Shown here piece after piece: positions 51,446 through 60,482 of a DNA stretch of 64,000 bases. Under the pieces are notes generated by a model. It was given only the letters and a program-made list of their open reading frames with translations. It was not told where the DNA came from and made no database searches. The stretch lies in NCBI RefSeq assembly GCF_947331435.1, contig NZ_CAMZOF010000001.1, forward strand, positions 1,426,001 through 1,490,000, written 5' to 3'. The translations under genes were made by a program, and so were the position numbers. The stretch's first letter is position 1. Every line of letters starts with the position of its first letter. Source of the DNA: Pelagibius sp. Alg239-R121 (lineage in GTDB: Bacteria > Pseudomonadota > Alphaproteobacteria > Kiloniellales > Kiloniellaceae).

Positions 51446-52312
51446 ATGGACTGGAATAACCTGAAAGTCGCATTGGCGATCGGCCAGACCGGCTCGCTGA
51501 CACGCGCGGCGCAAGTCCTCGGTGTGGATACCTCAACCGCAGGGCGGCGCCTGTCCGCGCTGGAGGCCGATTTAGGCGTGATGCTCTTCGTTCGCACAAA
51601 AGCGGGGTTTGCTATGACCGATGCGGGCGCTGTCGCGATCAAGCGGGCGGTCGACGTCCAGAATCGAATTGAGCAGCTGATCGACGAGGTGACGGAACCG
51701 GCGGATGGCCCGATAGGAACGATCCGCCTGGCCAGCAACACCTGGATCGTTGATCGCCTCGCACAGACGGCGGTCCCGTCGTTTCTGGAGACACACCCGA
51801 TGATCGATTTGTGCACGACGGTGCGTCCGGCGGACAGCTTGGCGCAGGGCGGCGTTTCGCTGTCTCTATGGTTCGAGACGGAACCCAAAGACGGCGCCTT
51901 CAAAATTTCACTCGGCAAGGTTCCCTACGCGATTTACCGCTCCCGCAAAGCAGAAGGCGGTAAGCCTGGTTGGGTCGCATTTCACGACGAGAAAATGACG
52001 ACCCCCCTGATCGAGCGCGCGAACCGGCGGCTGAAAAAACGCGACGAGCCCCTGCGCTTCACTTCGACGGACGCCGGCGTCTTGTTGAGCGCAGTGAGCG
52101 CAGGCCTAGGTAAAGGGTTGCTGCCGATGTGCCTGGCAGAGGATGACGAACGTGTTGTGCGCGTCAGCGCAGGCGAGCCGGTACTGGAACGCGTGCTTTA
52201 CGTACACGCCTATCATGACACGGTCCAGACGCGGCGCGTCCAGGCCGCCATCAAGTGGCTGCGCGAGTCTTTCGATGCGGTCTTTCAGCCAAGATTCACC
52301 GAGACCGTCTGA
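51446..52312 (+). CDS. LysR-family transcriptional regulator
   Basis: The 288-residue protein has the HTH in LKVALAIGQTGSLTRAAQVLGVDTSTAGRRLSALEADLGVMLF and an effector domain with GTIRLASNTWIVDRL. 'DWNNLKVALAI' at the start is typical of a subgroup near AmpR/GcvA. It follows the hydrolase gene by 28 bp and is probably cotranscribed with it. The target is unclear. A fragment of the small palindromic element family (CAATCATATGGTCGGAG) lies after its stop, near 52332. Confidence 0.88.
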   Translation: MDWNNLKVALAIGQTGSLTRAAQVLGVDTSTAGRRLSALEADLGVMLFVRTKAGFAMTDAGAVAIKRAVDVQNRIEQLIDEVTEPADGPIGTIRLASNTWIVDRLAQTAVPSFLETHPMIDLCTTVRPADSLAQGGVSLSLWFETEPKDGAFKISLGKVPYAIYRSRKAEGGKPGWVAFHDEKMTTPLIERANRRLKKRDEPLRFTSTDAGVLLSAVSAGLGKGLLPMCLAEDDERVVRVSAGEPVLERVLYVHAYHDTVQTRRVQAAIKWLRESFDAVFQPRFTETV

Positions 52313-52406
52313 CAGGCGAACTCAGCCTGCCAATCATATGGTCGGAGCATGACCGTTCTCGATCAATTCAGTCTGGAGCGTCCGGGCTCAAAGAGAAATA
52401 AAACAG

Positions 52407-52793
52407 ATGGCACCCACAACGAGCCTTTTCGGATTTCTTCTGTTTCTGTTCATTCTGACTGTGCTGGTGGTGTATTTTCTGCCACTGGCCTTTACCGAAT
52501 TTCGCCGATTTTTCGCTATCTGGATCGTTATTGGAGTGGCAATTGCCTTCTTCAATTGGTCTTATCTGACACCGCCGTCGGTGTGGGCTGATGGAACCTA
52601 TGATGCCGGTGATTCCCGGGTCAGAAATTTTCTGATCATCCAATGGCTCTTCGCGGCTTTTGCCCAGCTTGCCGACACTTTTGCGAAACGTAACGGTATC
52701 CACCGGCGGCTGATTATCGTGATTTCAGGATGGGCCGCCTCTCTCGCTGTAACGCTTGGGATGGTCTGGCTGGTGAACCTCTACAGCATATAG
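52407..52793 (+). CDS. Small integral membrane protein of unknown function
   Basis: This 128-residue protein has four hydrophobic helices (FLLFLFILTVLVVYFLPLAF, FAIWIVIGVAIAFFNWSYL, LIIQWLFAAFAQLADTF, VISGWAASLAVTLGMVWLV). A short extracellular loop (TPPSVWADGTYDAGDSRV) lies between helices two and three. The family is not recognised. Its end almost touches the convergent PEP-CTERM gene (4 bp). Confidence 0.65.
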   Translation: MAPTTSLFGFLLFLFILTVLVVYFLPLAFTEFRRFFAIWIVIGVAIAFFNWSYLTPPSVWADGTYDAGDSRVRNFLIIQWLFAAFAQLADTFAKRNGIHRRLIIVISGWAASLAVTLGMVWLVNLYSI

Positions 52794-52797
52794 CAGC

Positions 52798-53472
52798 TCA
52801 TGTTTTATGAGAGGCTTTCGAGTTTCCACGACGGACAAAGCCGAGGCCGGCGAGGCCCAGGCCGAACAGCAGCATCGTGCCGGGTTCTGGAACCGCGGTG
52901 TGGGTCGCGACAATGTCGAAGTCTGCAAAGAGCGTGATCTCGTTCGGAAAGAAGACACCGCCGCCGACGGAAAACAGTCCCCATTCGAAGGTGATGGAGT
53001 CGGTTGTGAAGTCGATTGCCTCGAAATGGGTCGTGCCGTCGGCAAAGAGGACGTCCACGATCTCTCCCGGTCCATCGAGCCATGCGATATCACTCAGCAT
53101 CACCGTCACAGATGGGAAGGCATGGGTATCCTCTTCGTTTAGATTGATCGACTGCGCCGATAGCCGCAGGCTGTTGTCATCCAGAGCTTCCACCGAGATG
53201 TTAAAGGCATCCTGATCGATGCCACCGCCGCCATACACCGTCTCCGTGAAGCCGCTAAATATCGATGTCGTCCCGCAGCCGACGAAACCCGAAGCTTCAA
53301 AGGTCGGCGTGACCGTCTGATTTTCACGCGGAAACTCTGTCCAGTCGGTTGATATGGCAGCACCGCAGAGACCGGCATGGGCCGCGCTCGTGGACAGGAA
53401 CAGGGATCCTCCGGCTAATACGCCGAGCAGGTTTTTAAAACAAGAGTTTGGTAAAAAGGACCGAAAGTGCAT
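52798..53472 (-). CDS. PEP-CTERM protein, paralogue of 48508-49152
   Basis: The 224-residue exported protein has a signal peptide (LLGVLAGGSLFLSTSAAHA), the same core as its paralogue (LCGAAISTDWTEFPRENQ, DAFNISVEALDDNSLRLSAQSINLN, DSITFEWGLFSVGGG) and the tail AVPEPGTMLLFGLGLAGLGFVRRG. It lies about 4 kb from its paralogue and lacks the shared 93-bp upstream element, so it may be regulated differently. An exchange or duplication within the cluster is likely. Confidence 0.9.
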   Translation of the reverse strand: MHFRSFLPNSCFKNLLGVLAGGSLFLSTSAAHAGLCGAAISTDWTEFPRENQTVTPTFEASGFVGCGTTSIFSGFTETVYGGGGIDQDAFNISVEALDDNSLRLSAQSINLNEEDTHAFPSVTVMLSDIAWLDGPGEIVDVLFADGTTHFEAIDFTTDSITFEWGLFSVGGGVFFPNEITLFADFDIVATHTAVPEPGTMLLFGLGLAGLGFVRRGNSKASHKT

Positions 53473-53537
53473 TACTCAATTCCTTTTCGCGAGAAAATTC
53501 TTAGGGCTCGGTGCGAGCGGTTAAAACATGAAAGGGT

Positions 53538-53933
53538 CTAGGCCGCGCAGGCCACCGCCTCGACTTCAACCAGCCAGTCCGGAGACACCAGTCCGGCCAC
53601 GAAGACGGTGGTGATCGCCGGTCGGACGCCGTACAGCAGTTCCTTGCGGACTTCGACCAACGGTGCCATGTCTTCGCGCCGCACCAGGAAGAACGTCAGC
53701 TTGACGATGTCGGCGAGCTCCATTCCGGCTTCTTTCAGGACGTTTTCCAGATTAAAGAGCGCTTGGCGGCATTGTTCCCGGAAGTCGGCGGCGAGCTCTC
53801 CCCGGGGCGAGACGCCGACCTGTCCCGAGACGTGCAGAATCCTGGCACCGGCACGGGTTTCGACCCCGTGGGCATAGATGCCGTGATAGGGTTCTCGGAC
53901 GGGAAAGGGATCGTGTCGGGTCGATGTCATCAT
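53538..53933 (-). CDS. RidA/YjgF-family protein
   Basis: This 131-residue trimeric-type protein has ILHVSGQVGVSPRGELAADFREQCRQALFNLENVLKEAGMELADIVKLTFFL and the late segment RPAITTVFVAGLVSPDWLVEVEAVA, with Arg and Glu at the active-site positions of RidA deaminases. It would hydrolyse reactive enamine/imine intermediates or a related metabolite. It is upstream of a PEP-CTERM gene on the same strand and downstream of a LysR gene on the same strand. Confidence 0.87.
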   Translation of the reverse strand: MMTSTRHDPFPVREPYHGIYAHGVETRAGARILHVSGQVGVSPRGELAADFREQCRQALFNLENVLKEAGMELADIVKLTFFLVRREDMAPLVEVRKELLYGVRPAITTVFVAGLVSPDWLVEVEAVACAA

Positions 53934-54064
53934 TGCGCCATTCCTGTGGGGTGTATGTCACAGGAAGGTGGCACGAGGCTCACCCCGGCGGCAGCGAGGA
54001 ATCGTCACAGGCCTTTTGAGAAAATCTCGATTGCACTGATATTGGTTGGTTCAGAGCGTGATGT

Positions 54065-54955
54065 TCAGCAGCCTTTGGCCGTTTCGGCCCGCAACCAGTT
54101 CATGACATCCCGGACCATCGGTTGGCGCTCCGCATTCGGCAGGTGTGCGAGATGAAAGCTATGATGCCATTCGATCGAAGTTGAAAAGGACTTCAGACTG
54201 CCATTGGCAAGCTGGTCGCGGACCACGATTTCTGGGAGCAGCGCGACGCCCTGTCCGGAAAGAACCGCTTGCAGGGCGACGAGAAAGTGTTCCATGACCA
54301 AGGGCCGGGAGACCTGCGAGAGATCGATACCGGAGGCTTCCGCCCAGCTGTGCCATTCATTGCTGGGATAGGTCTGAATTAGTCGGGTCCTGGAAAGCAG
54401 CGCCGCAGAATTGCCGCCCGCGGCGCGCTCAAACAGTGCCGGTGCGCAGACCGGGACCAGAAGACCTTTGACCAGTTCGCTGGAAACCAGGCCCTCCCAT
54501 TCTCCGGCGCCGAAGCGCACACTGAGATCTATTTCCTCACGGGCCAGATCCGCGACCCGGTCCGAAGTCAGAATCTCCAACTCGATATGAGGTAGCTGCT
54601 TTGCGAAGGCGTTCAGGCGCGGCACGAAGAATTGCGCGGCGAAGGAGGCGACTGTTGACAGCCGAAACACGTTCGAGCGTGGCGGCCGGCGCGAGAAGCG
54701 GTTGAAGGCGCCACCCAGTATTTCGAAGGCCGGCGTAATCGATTCAGTGAGCTCGCGACCTTCCAGAGTCAGCGTCAGACCGTCCGGCAGACGTTCGAAG
54801 AGTCGGGCCCCGATGAAGTCCTCGAGCGCCAACACCTGCTTGCTGATCGCACCGGGTGTGACACCGAGTTCTTCCGCCGCACGGGAAAAATTGAGATGCC
54901 GTGCGGCAACCTCAAAGGTACGAAGCGCATTCAACGGGGGCAAGGATCTGGCCAT
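54065..54955 (-). CDS. LysR-family regulator (GcvA-like)
   Basis: This protein of about 296 residues starts MARSLPPLNALRTFEVAARHLNFSRAAEELGVTPGAISKQVLALEDFIG, typical of the GcvA group, followed by a full effector domain. ATG 54955 is chosen; a TTG at 54961 opens the frame. It lies upstream of the RidA gene on the same strand and may control it. The 304 bp upstream of its start hold no gene that I can support. Confidence 0.9.
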   Translation of the reverse strand: MARSLPPLNALRTFEVAARHLNFSRAAEELGVTPGAISKQVLALEDFIGARLFERLPDGLTLTLEGRELTESITPAFEILGGAFNRFSRRPPRSNVFRLSTVASFAAQFFVPRLNAFAKQLPHIELEILTSDRVADLAREEIDLSVRFGAGEWEGLVSSELVKGLLVPVCAPALFERAAGGNSAALLSRTRLIQTYPSNEWHSWAEASGIDLSQVSRPLVMEHFLVALQAVLSGQGVALLPEIVVRDQLANGSLKSFSTSIEWHHSFHLAHLPNAERQPMVRDVMNWLRAETAKGC

Positions 54956-55259
54956 TGCCAAGCTATAGCACTGGTACGGTAAAGTGATAAGAGGACGCTT
55001 CAGCCTCTGCTAACCGGAAACTTTCCGACCCAGACTTCCGATTGCCTTCCAGACTGGGTGCTCGTGCCCCCTTGCCGCTAGGGTCGATCCGATTTCGTCT
55101 CGTGTCAGGACCACGCCGTGACAGGGCTCAGCATAAATGTCCGCACTGCTGAAACGCTTATCATGAGCAATAGGGACTCTATGTCCGTTGCTTTGCGCAG
55201 ACCGACCGGATCGATGGATCGCGAAAATGAGAATCCGTCCGAACCGGATCCGCTTTAGG

Positions 55260-55370
55260 TCAAATTGAGGCGATCAGTGCGAGCAGGCCGGCGATGACGA
55301 CGAGACCGATAGTGACCCATCTGTCTGATCGTTCGGCGCGGGTCTTACTTTCAAGCGTGGTCTCGGACAC
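55260..55370 (-). CDS. 36-residue single-helix membrane protein
   Basis: A GTG-started reading frame encodes a charged N-terminus (SETTLESKTRAERSDR) followed by one hydrophobic helix (WVTIGLVVIAGLLALIASI) and a TGA stop. AGGAG lies 8 bp before the GTG, an excellent ribosome site. Length and charge distribution fit small bacterial membrane proteins. The function is unknown. It stands alone between the LysR gene and the nickel-type transporter; no homologue is recognised. Confidence 0.55.
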   Translation of the reverse strand: MSETTLESKTRAERSDRWVTIGLVVIAGLLALIASI

Positions 55371-55705
55371 AAAAGAGGCTCCTGCTGACGACCATTGCGA
55401 GTTGCAATGCTGCGTGCTGTGATATTTGTAGGGCATTCTGTCAGAGAAAGATGAATCCGCTCTTTACGACTGCGGCGTTTGTTGGACAAAACGACAGGCC
55501 AAGGCGCCAATTCCGATATTCAGGCCGTCAAAGTTTTCGGTGCCCGCAGGTGCGCCAAAGTCATCAAAGAGATTTCAAACCGGGCGGCCATGTCCTACCA
55601 TGCCGCCGCGCAAGAAATCGCGGTCGCAATTGAGCCGGGTGGGGCTTGGAAACGGACGTATAGTGCTTTGCGTGCCACCACTTTCGGCAGGGGAATTGCG
55701 ACAGA
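55371..55705. other. 335-bp gene-free stretch before the nickel/cobalt-type transporter
   Basis: I see no convincing gene, repeat or terminator here. Reading frames across it have no family features and no consistent start. It could hold the promoter of the transporter gene and of the small membrane protein. Confidence 0.4.
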
Positions 55706-56422
55706 ATGTTGGGTATATTGGGTTTAGGGTTTCTGATCGGCATGCAGCATGCCCTGGAAGCCGATCACGTGGCTGCAGTTTCAAGCATTGCCGCCCGCCG
55801 CAGCGGGATGCGCGATATCGTCAAGCATGGTCTGACCTGGGGTGTCGGACACACGCTTACCTTGTTTCTCTTTGCCGGTGCGGCACTGCTGCTCGGTGCG
55901 ACGATCAGTGACGAGCTGGCACGCTGGCTCGAGGCAGCGGTCGGCATCATGTTGATCTTTCTGGGAATCTACGTGATCTGGCGCATGGTGCGTGACCGGA
56001 TTCACTTTCACGTCCATCGCCATTCCGACGGTCTGCGGCACATCCATGCTCACAGCCACCGTGGCGAGACAGGGCCGCACAGTCCGGTGCGGCATGATCA
56101 TGAACATGTGGGGAAGGGGCGGAGCGGGATCGCGTGGCGCAGCCTGTTCGTTGGGCTGATGCATGGCATGGCCGGATCCGCCGCATTACTCGTTCTCGCG
56201 GTTTCGTCCGTCGAATCGCCCTGGATCGGGGTCGGATACGTGGCTTTGTTCGGTGTGGGTTCGATCGTCGGTATGGGGCTGCTGTCCGCCATCATTGCGG
56301 TGCCCCTGGCCTGGTCGGCGCGCGCTATGACAATGACCAATCATGTCCTGCAGGGCGCTATAGGTTGCATGACCGTCCTGATCGGCTCCCTGACCCTGCT
56401 GGATACCCTGGGCGGTCTCTAG
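55706..56422 (+). CDS. Nickel/cobalt-type (HoxN/UreH-like) membrane transporter
   Basis: The 238-residue protein has six helices. GMQHALEADHVAAVS holds the HxxxxDH motif of NiCoT and UreH families, and LFVGLMHGMAGSAALL is the second conserved block. The loop between them is histidine-rich (HFHVHRHSDG, HIHAHSHRGE, VRHDHEHVGKG), as expected for metal capture. It should import Ni or Co. No urease or hydrogenase genes are near. Confidence 0.83.
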   Translation: MLGILGLGFLIGMQHALEADHVAAVSSIAARRSGMRDIVKHGLTWGVGHTLTLFLFAGAALLLGATISDELARWLEAAVGIMLIFLGIYVIWRMVRDRIHFHVHRHSDGLRHIHAHSHRGETGPHSPVRHDHEHVGKGRSGIAWRSLFVGLMHGMAGSAALLVLAVSSVESPWIGVGYVALFGVGSIVGMGLLSAIIAVPLAWSARAMTMTNHVLQGAIGCMTVLIGSLTLLDTLGGL

Positions 56423-56497
56423 ATCAGGCCATATTGTGAACATAGCTTCACCTGGATGACAGATCGCTATAGCGATTCTGTCTAAGCCGGATCTACC

Positions 56498-57106
56498 CTA
56501 GGGTCTGTTGACAATTTGGACGTCGGTGAGGTTGGTAGCTGTCTGAGCCTCGTCCCGTTTTTCGGCGCGTCGATTGTAAGGCAGTTGCGCTAGAAGCCGT
56601 GCGAGCGCGCAGGTGTTGGTCAGACCTGCGAAAACCAGGCCGGCGCCGACAAATCCGCTCAGCAAAGCGAACCAGGGTGAAATCAACCAGGCCAAGAGAA
56701 TTCCCATCACCACCATGCTGCCCGCGGTCATCTGGACCTGCCGCTGCAGACTGATTGGCGCTTTGCGGTTCAACTCTGTCGCCAGACCTGCAGATTTCCA
56801 GCCGCTCAGTCCGCCCTGCAGAGCATAGATCTCATCGTATCCACAGCGTAGAATATCGCTGGCCGCTTCGCGTGTGCGCTGCCCGCTGTTGCAATGAAAG
56901 ATGGCGATTCGGATCTCGGGATCAGAACCTTGGTCGTTGCCATTTGGAACTGCCTTGATGAGTTGCGCGCTTGGCAGCAACTGAGCCCCTGCAATGTGTT
57001 CGCGTCGAAATTCATCGGCTTCGCGGATGTCGAACAGCTTGGCTTTCCCTAGGTCCAGCCAGTGTTTGGCGCTCGCAGCATCGATTTCCCGCAGGTGTCC
57101 GGACAT
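56498..57106 (-). CDS. Rhodanese-like domain fused to DUF2892 membrane domain
   Basis: The 202-residue protein has a rhodanese domain (residues 5-110) with active Cys72 in FHCNSGQRT and IYALQGGLSGWKSAG. DUF2892 follows with two hydrophobic helices (MVVMGILLAWLISPWFALLSGFVGAGLVFAG) and CALARLLAQLPYNRR. This fusion is typical of sulfide-detoxification loci controlled by BigR/SqrR-type ArsR repressors. It should accept sulfane sulfur at the membrane. An AT-rich palindrome lies about 55 bp upstream. Confidence 0.88.
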   Translation of the reverse strand: MSGHLREIDAASAKHWLDLGKAKLFDIREADEFRREHIAGAQLLPSAQLIKAVPNGNDQGSDPEIRIAIFHCNSGQRTREAASDILRCGYDEIYALQGGLSGWKSAGLATELNRKAPISLQRQVQMTAGSMVVMGILLAWLISPWFALLSGFVGAGLVFAGLTNTCALARLLAQLPYNRRAEKRDEAQTATNLTDVQIVNRP

Positions 57107-57160
57107 CCGATCTCTCCTCTGGCCGTTGGATTGCGTTCAAGTTTCTCGCAAACAACATAT

Positions 57161-57178
57161 TCATATTTTAATATATGA
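57161..57178 (-). promoter_or_regulatory. AT-rich palindrome before the rhodanese gene
   Basis: TCATAT-N6-ATATGA (57161-57178) lies about 55 bp upstream of the rhodanese-DUF2892 start, in an AT-rich block 57150-57182. BigR-type repressors of such genes use AT-rich dyads with ATATTCATAT-like halves, which this resembles. No ArsR gene is adjacent. Confidence 0.5.
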
Positions 57179-57234
57179 TATTGAGAGCAGGATGCAAGAC
57201 CCAAGGGGGACCGGAGGCATCTATCGGCAAAGGC

Positions 57235-58230
57235 TCAAAGTACCTGGACACCGCCTTTCGGTGCTGTGCTAGCGGCGAGTGTGTTGCGCAAAGGACGGCC
57301 GAAGTCGGGCGCCGAAACTTCGAAGATGTCGCCCGCTTCTGCCCAAATGCCGGCGGCGAAGCTGAGGGTCGCGGTGCCAAAAAAATGCGCGTGCAGATCG
57401 CCCGGTCGGCGGAACAGGGAATACTTGAAGTGATGATGCTCCAGGTTCGCGATGCTGTGACACATGTTGTCTTCACCGGTGAGAAATTCACCTTCCCAAA
57501 CCACATTGTCGCCACGCAAGAGGCGGGATTTTCCACGGATATCACTTGGGAGATCGCCGATCAGCAGCTCGGGACCGAAGGCGCAGGGCCGTAGTTTGGA
57601 GTGGGCCAGATAAAGGTAGTTCCGGCGTTCCATGATGTGATCAGAGAATTCATTGCCTAAGGCGAAGCCGATGCGCCAAGGCGTGCCATCGGGACCGGCG
57701 AGATAGAGGCCGACAAGCTCAGGCTCTTCGCCGCCGTCTTCTGCAAACGAAGGACTGGAAAGAGCTTTGCCCGGCGCTGCAACAATCGAACCGTCACCCT
57801 TGTAGAACCACTCTGGCTGAACGCCGGTTGCGCCTTCCGCCGGCTTGCCGCCCTCCAGGCCCCAGCGGAACATCTTCATGGAGTCGCTGAGACTTTCCTC
57901 GCCGGGCTCGGCCACCTTCTTATGCATCTGGTCTCGGGTATCTGCACTTCCTAAATGGCTGAGGCCTGTTCCGGTAATCAGAAAATGCGCGGGATCGGGG
58001 TGGTCAAGCGGGGCCAGCAGCCGATCCTCCGCAACAACCGCCCCGTAATTGTGCTGCGGCCCGGTGGCCATTTCTTCGACCAGCGATGCGAGCCCGCGTC
58101 CCGCCGCAATTGCCGCCTGCGCAAGATCGTAACAGCTGCGATAATTCTCGATCTCGGTCAGGCGATCTGTCGATTCGACTCGTGCGACCGCGCGCCGGTC
58201 ATCCGCCGTCACAAATTGAACGATGCGCAT
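57235..58230 (-). CDS. AraD1/GguC-family protein (fumarylacetoacetase-fold)
   Basis: The 331-residue protein has ITGTGLSHLGSADTRDQMHKK, WFYKGDGSIVAAPG and LVGLYLAGPDGTPWRIGFALGNEFSDH, the signature of the GguC/AraD1 group of fumarylacetoacetase-like enzymes. These act on 2-keto-3-deoxy sugar acids such as those from L-arabinonate or L-rhamnonate. ATG 58230 follows GAGAGGAAACA. It is 14 bp after the rhamnonate-dehydratase-like gene, so it probably takes that enzyme's keto product. The exact reaction is unproven. Confidence 0.85.
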   Translation of the reverse strand: MRIVQFVTADDRRAVARVESTDRLTEIENYRSCYDLAQAAIAAGRGLASLVEEMATGPQHNYGAVVAEDRLLAPLDHPDPAHFLITGTGLSHLGSADTRDQMHKKVAEPGEESLSDSMKMFRWGLEGGKPAEGATGVQPEWFYKGDGSIVAAPGKALSSPSFAEDGGEEPELVGLYLAGPDGTPWRIGFALGNEFSDHIMERRNYLYLAHSKLRPCAFGPELLIGDLPSDIRGKSRLLRGDNVVWEGEFLTGEDNMCHSIANLEHHHFKYSLFRRPGDLHAHFFGTATLSFAAGIWAEAGDIFEVSAPDFGRPLRNTLAASTAPKGGVQVL

Positions 58231-58244
58231 TGTTTCCTCTCCCG

Positions 58245-59417
58245 TCACTCGATGATCGTGAAATCTTTTAGATTATCTTCCGCAATTTCCAGGCCGAGGC
58301 CAGGCTTATCGTCGTCGAGATCGATCATGCCGTCGACCGGTGTGGAGTCGCCCTTGAAGACGTAGTAGAAGAGCTCATTTCCAATTTCGACGTCATGGAC
58401 AGGAAAGAACTCAGAAATCGGGCAATTCAAGTTCGACATGGTGAGATGATAGTTGTGCATCTGACCCGCGTGCGGAATCACCGGAACCTGATAGGCCTCT
58501 GCGAGCGCGTTTATTTTCTGTGCTGCCGTGAAGCCGCCGACACGGTTATTGTCATACTGGATCACACTGACCGCGCCTGCGTCGAGCAGCTGTTTGAAAC
58601 CGAACAGAGTGAATTCGTGCTCGCCGCCAGAGATCGGAATGCCGCTATTATTATTGAGCTCTGCATAACCGGCGATATCGTCGGGTATGACCGGCTCTTC
58701 CAGCCAGCGCGGATTGAAAGGCTGAAGCTTCGGGATGATGCGCTTGGCGTAATCCAGATTCCAACCCATGTAGGCCTCGACCATAATATCGACCTCATCG
58801 CCGACAACTTCGCGTAGGGTTCTCACGAGTTCGATGTTCCTGGTGACGCCTTCGGGGCCGTCCTTAGGCCCCCAGCCGAAGCGCATCTTCATCATGTTGA
58901 AACCCTGATCCAGATAGCTTTGCGCTTCTTCGGAAAGCTGATCCAGGGGCTGGCTGTAGAGCTTTGAGGCGTAGACCGGAATGCATTCTTTGGTCCGGCC
59001 GCCGAGCAATTTGAAGACCGGTTTCGCGCTTGCCTTCCCCATGATGTCCCACAGGGCGATGTCGACGGCCGAGATGGCGACCATACCGATGCCTTTGCGA
59101 CCCCAGGCCATGGTTCGCCGGTACATCTTTTGCCAGAGATACTCGTTGTCGAAAGGATCTTCACCGACGATCAGGGAGGTCAGATAGAGATCGATGATCT
59201 GCTTCGCAATCTGAGGTGCCAAGGCTGCGTTTCCCAGGCCGACGATTCCGTCATCGGTCTCGATTTCGCAGACCAGCCACTCATGAAAGCGAAAGGAACC
59301 CATGTTGTCGCCGCGCTCGAACAGGGCGTCCGAGGGATTGGTGCAAAAGTTCTGCGCCGGCGGAACCGTCTTTCCTGTCCATTGCAGCACACGCGTCCGC
59401 ACGCTTTTGATCTTCAT
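58245..59417 (-). CDS. Enolase-superfamily dehydratase, L-rhamnonate dehydratase-like
   Basis: The 390-residue enzyme of the mandelate racemase group has [63 protein letters not shown], and [14 protein letters not shown] with the catalytic His. These match L-rhamnonate dehydratase more closely than galactonate or mandelate members. It would convert a sugar acid to its 2-keto-3-deoxy form with Mg2+. It is downstream of the PdxA-like gene and upstream of the GguC-like gene on one strand, with 14-32-bp gaps. Confidence 0.87.
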   Translation of the reverse strand: MKIKSVRTRVLQWTGKTVPPAQNFCTNPSDALFERGDNMGSFRFHEWLVCEIETDDGIVGLGNAALAPQIAKQIIDLYLTSLIVGEDPFDNEYLWQKMYRRTMAWGRKGIGMVAISAVDIALWDIMGKASAKPVFKLLGGRTKECIPVYASKLYSQPLDQLSEEAQSYLDQGFNMMKMRFGWGPKDGPEGVTRNIELVRTLREVVGDEVDIMVEAYMGWNLDYAKRIIPKLQPFNPRWLEEPVIPDDIAGYAELNNNSGIPISGGEHEFTLFGFKQLLDAGAVSVIQYDNNRVGGFTAAQKINALAEAYQVPVIPHAGQMHNYHLTMSNLNCPISEFFPVHDVEIGNELFYYVFKGDSTPVDGMIDLDDDKPGLGLEIAEDNLKDFTIIE

Positions 59418-59449
59418 CTACTTGTCCTCATTTTCTCGGCAGGCAGGCG

Positions 59450-60475
59450 TTACGCGCTGTCGGCACGCCGGTTCGCGGCCATTTCAACCGCCATTAGGAA
59501 GGCACGGCGGACCGGTTCAACATTGGCACGATTGAGGCCTGCAATGTCGAAGGCCGTGCCGTGCGCCGGTGTGGTGATCGGCAGGGGTAAGCCGCCGTGA
59601 ACCGAAACGCCCATCTCGAAGCCCAGCAGCTTTATCGCGATCTGACCCTGGTCGTGGTACATGCTGAGCGCGCAGTCATAGCGCCCATCGCGGACCTTTA
59701 TATAGAGGGTATCCGAAGGAAAGGGGCCTTCGCAGGCGATCTGCTGTTTTTTCGCACGCTCGACCGCGGGACGGATGATCTCGATTTCCTCGCGCCCGAT
59801 GGCGCCGCCATCACCGGCGTGGGGGTTCAGGGCGGCCACCGCGATCCTCGGGCGCTCGAAGCCGGCAACCCTAAGCGTTTGGTGCGCCAATTCGATAGAG
59901 GCAACGATCCCGTCCACCGACAGGCGGTCCGCGACCTCGCGGAGCGGCACGTGAGAGGTGACGCGGGCGTTCCACATACCGTCGATAACGTTGAATTCGC
60001 TGGCCCGGCCATCGTAGCCCAGGCGGGCCTTGGCCCATTGCAATTCGTCTTCCGTTCCCAGGCCGGCTTGATGCATGGCCTGTTTATTGAAAGGCAGGAA
60101 GCAGAGGCCGTCGATCTGTCTCTCTTTGGCGAGATCGAGCGCGAGGCCGAAACCCTCAAGGACAGTGCGCCCCGCTTTGGTCGAGACTTCTCCAGCAGTT
60201 ATCTCCGCTAAGTCCAACGCTGAGGTGCCGAGACATTGTGTGACGTCGAGAAGATTGGGTCGGCCGAGGGAAAAGTCGGCGTGGCCGTAGTCCGAAATCA
60301 TGTGGAGCGCCGGATCAGTCTGTGCCGTCCGGCACCCCATGGCAAAAACCCCTGGATCCGAGATGACCAGAATGTTGGCGGCGTCTCGAACTTCATCATG
60401 AGCGAGGAGCTTTGCCAGCAGTTCCGGACCGATCCCGGCGGCATCACCTTGCACGAGTGCGATAACAGGTTTCAT
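59450..60475 (-). CDS. PdxA/PdxA2-family dehydrogenase
   Basis: The 341-residue NAD-dependent beta-decarboxylating dehydrogenase has ALVQGDAAGIGPELLAKLL, ALNPHAGDGGAIGREEIEII and MYHDQGQIAIKLLGFE with metal-binding His and Asp, and THGTAFDI-like PAHGTAFDIAG. In sugar-acid clusters PdxA2 paralogues act on 4-phospho-D-threonate/erythronate or related acids, not on the vitamin B6 route. The context here (TRAP, dehydratase) favours PdxA2. No kinase partner (DUF1537) is present. Confidence 0.85.
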   Translation of the reverse strand: MKPVIALVQGDAAGIGPELLAKLLAHDEVRDAANILVISDPGVFAMGCRTAQTDPALHMISDYGHADFSLGRPNLLDVTQCLGTSALDLAEITAGEVSTKAGRTVLEGFGLALDLAKERQIDGLCFLPFNKQAMHQAGLGTEDELQWAKARLGYDGRASEFNVIDGMWNARVTSHVPLREVADRLSVDGIVASIELAHQTLRVAGFERPRIAVAALNPHAGDGGAIGREEIEIIRPAVERAKKQQIACEGPFPSDTLYIKVRDGRYDCALSMYHDQGQIAIKLLGFEMGVSVHGGLPLPITTPAHGTAFDIAGLNRANVEPVRRAFLMAVEMAANRRADSA

Positions 60476-60482
60476 GGACGTC

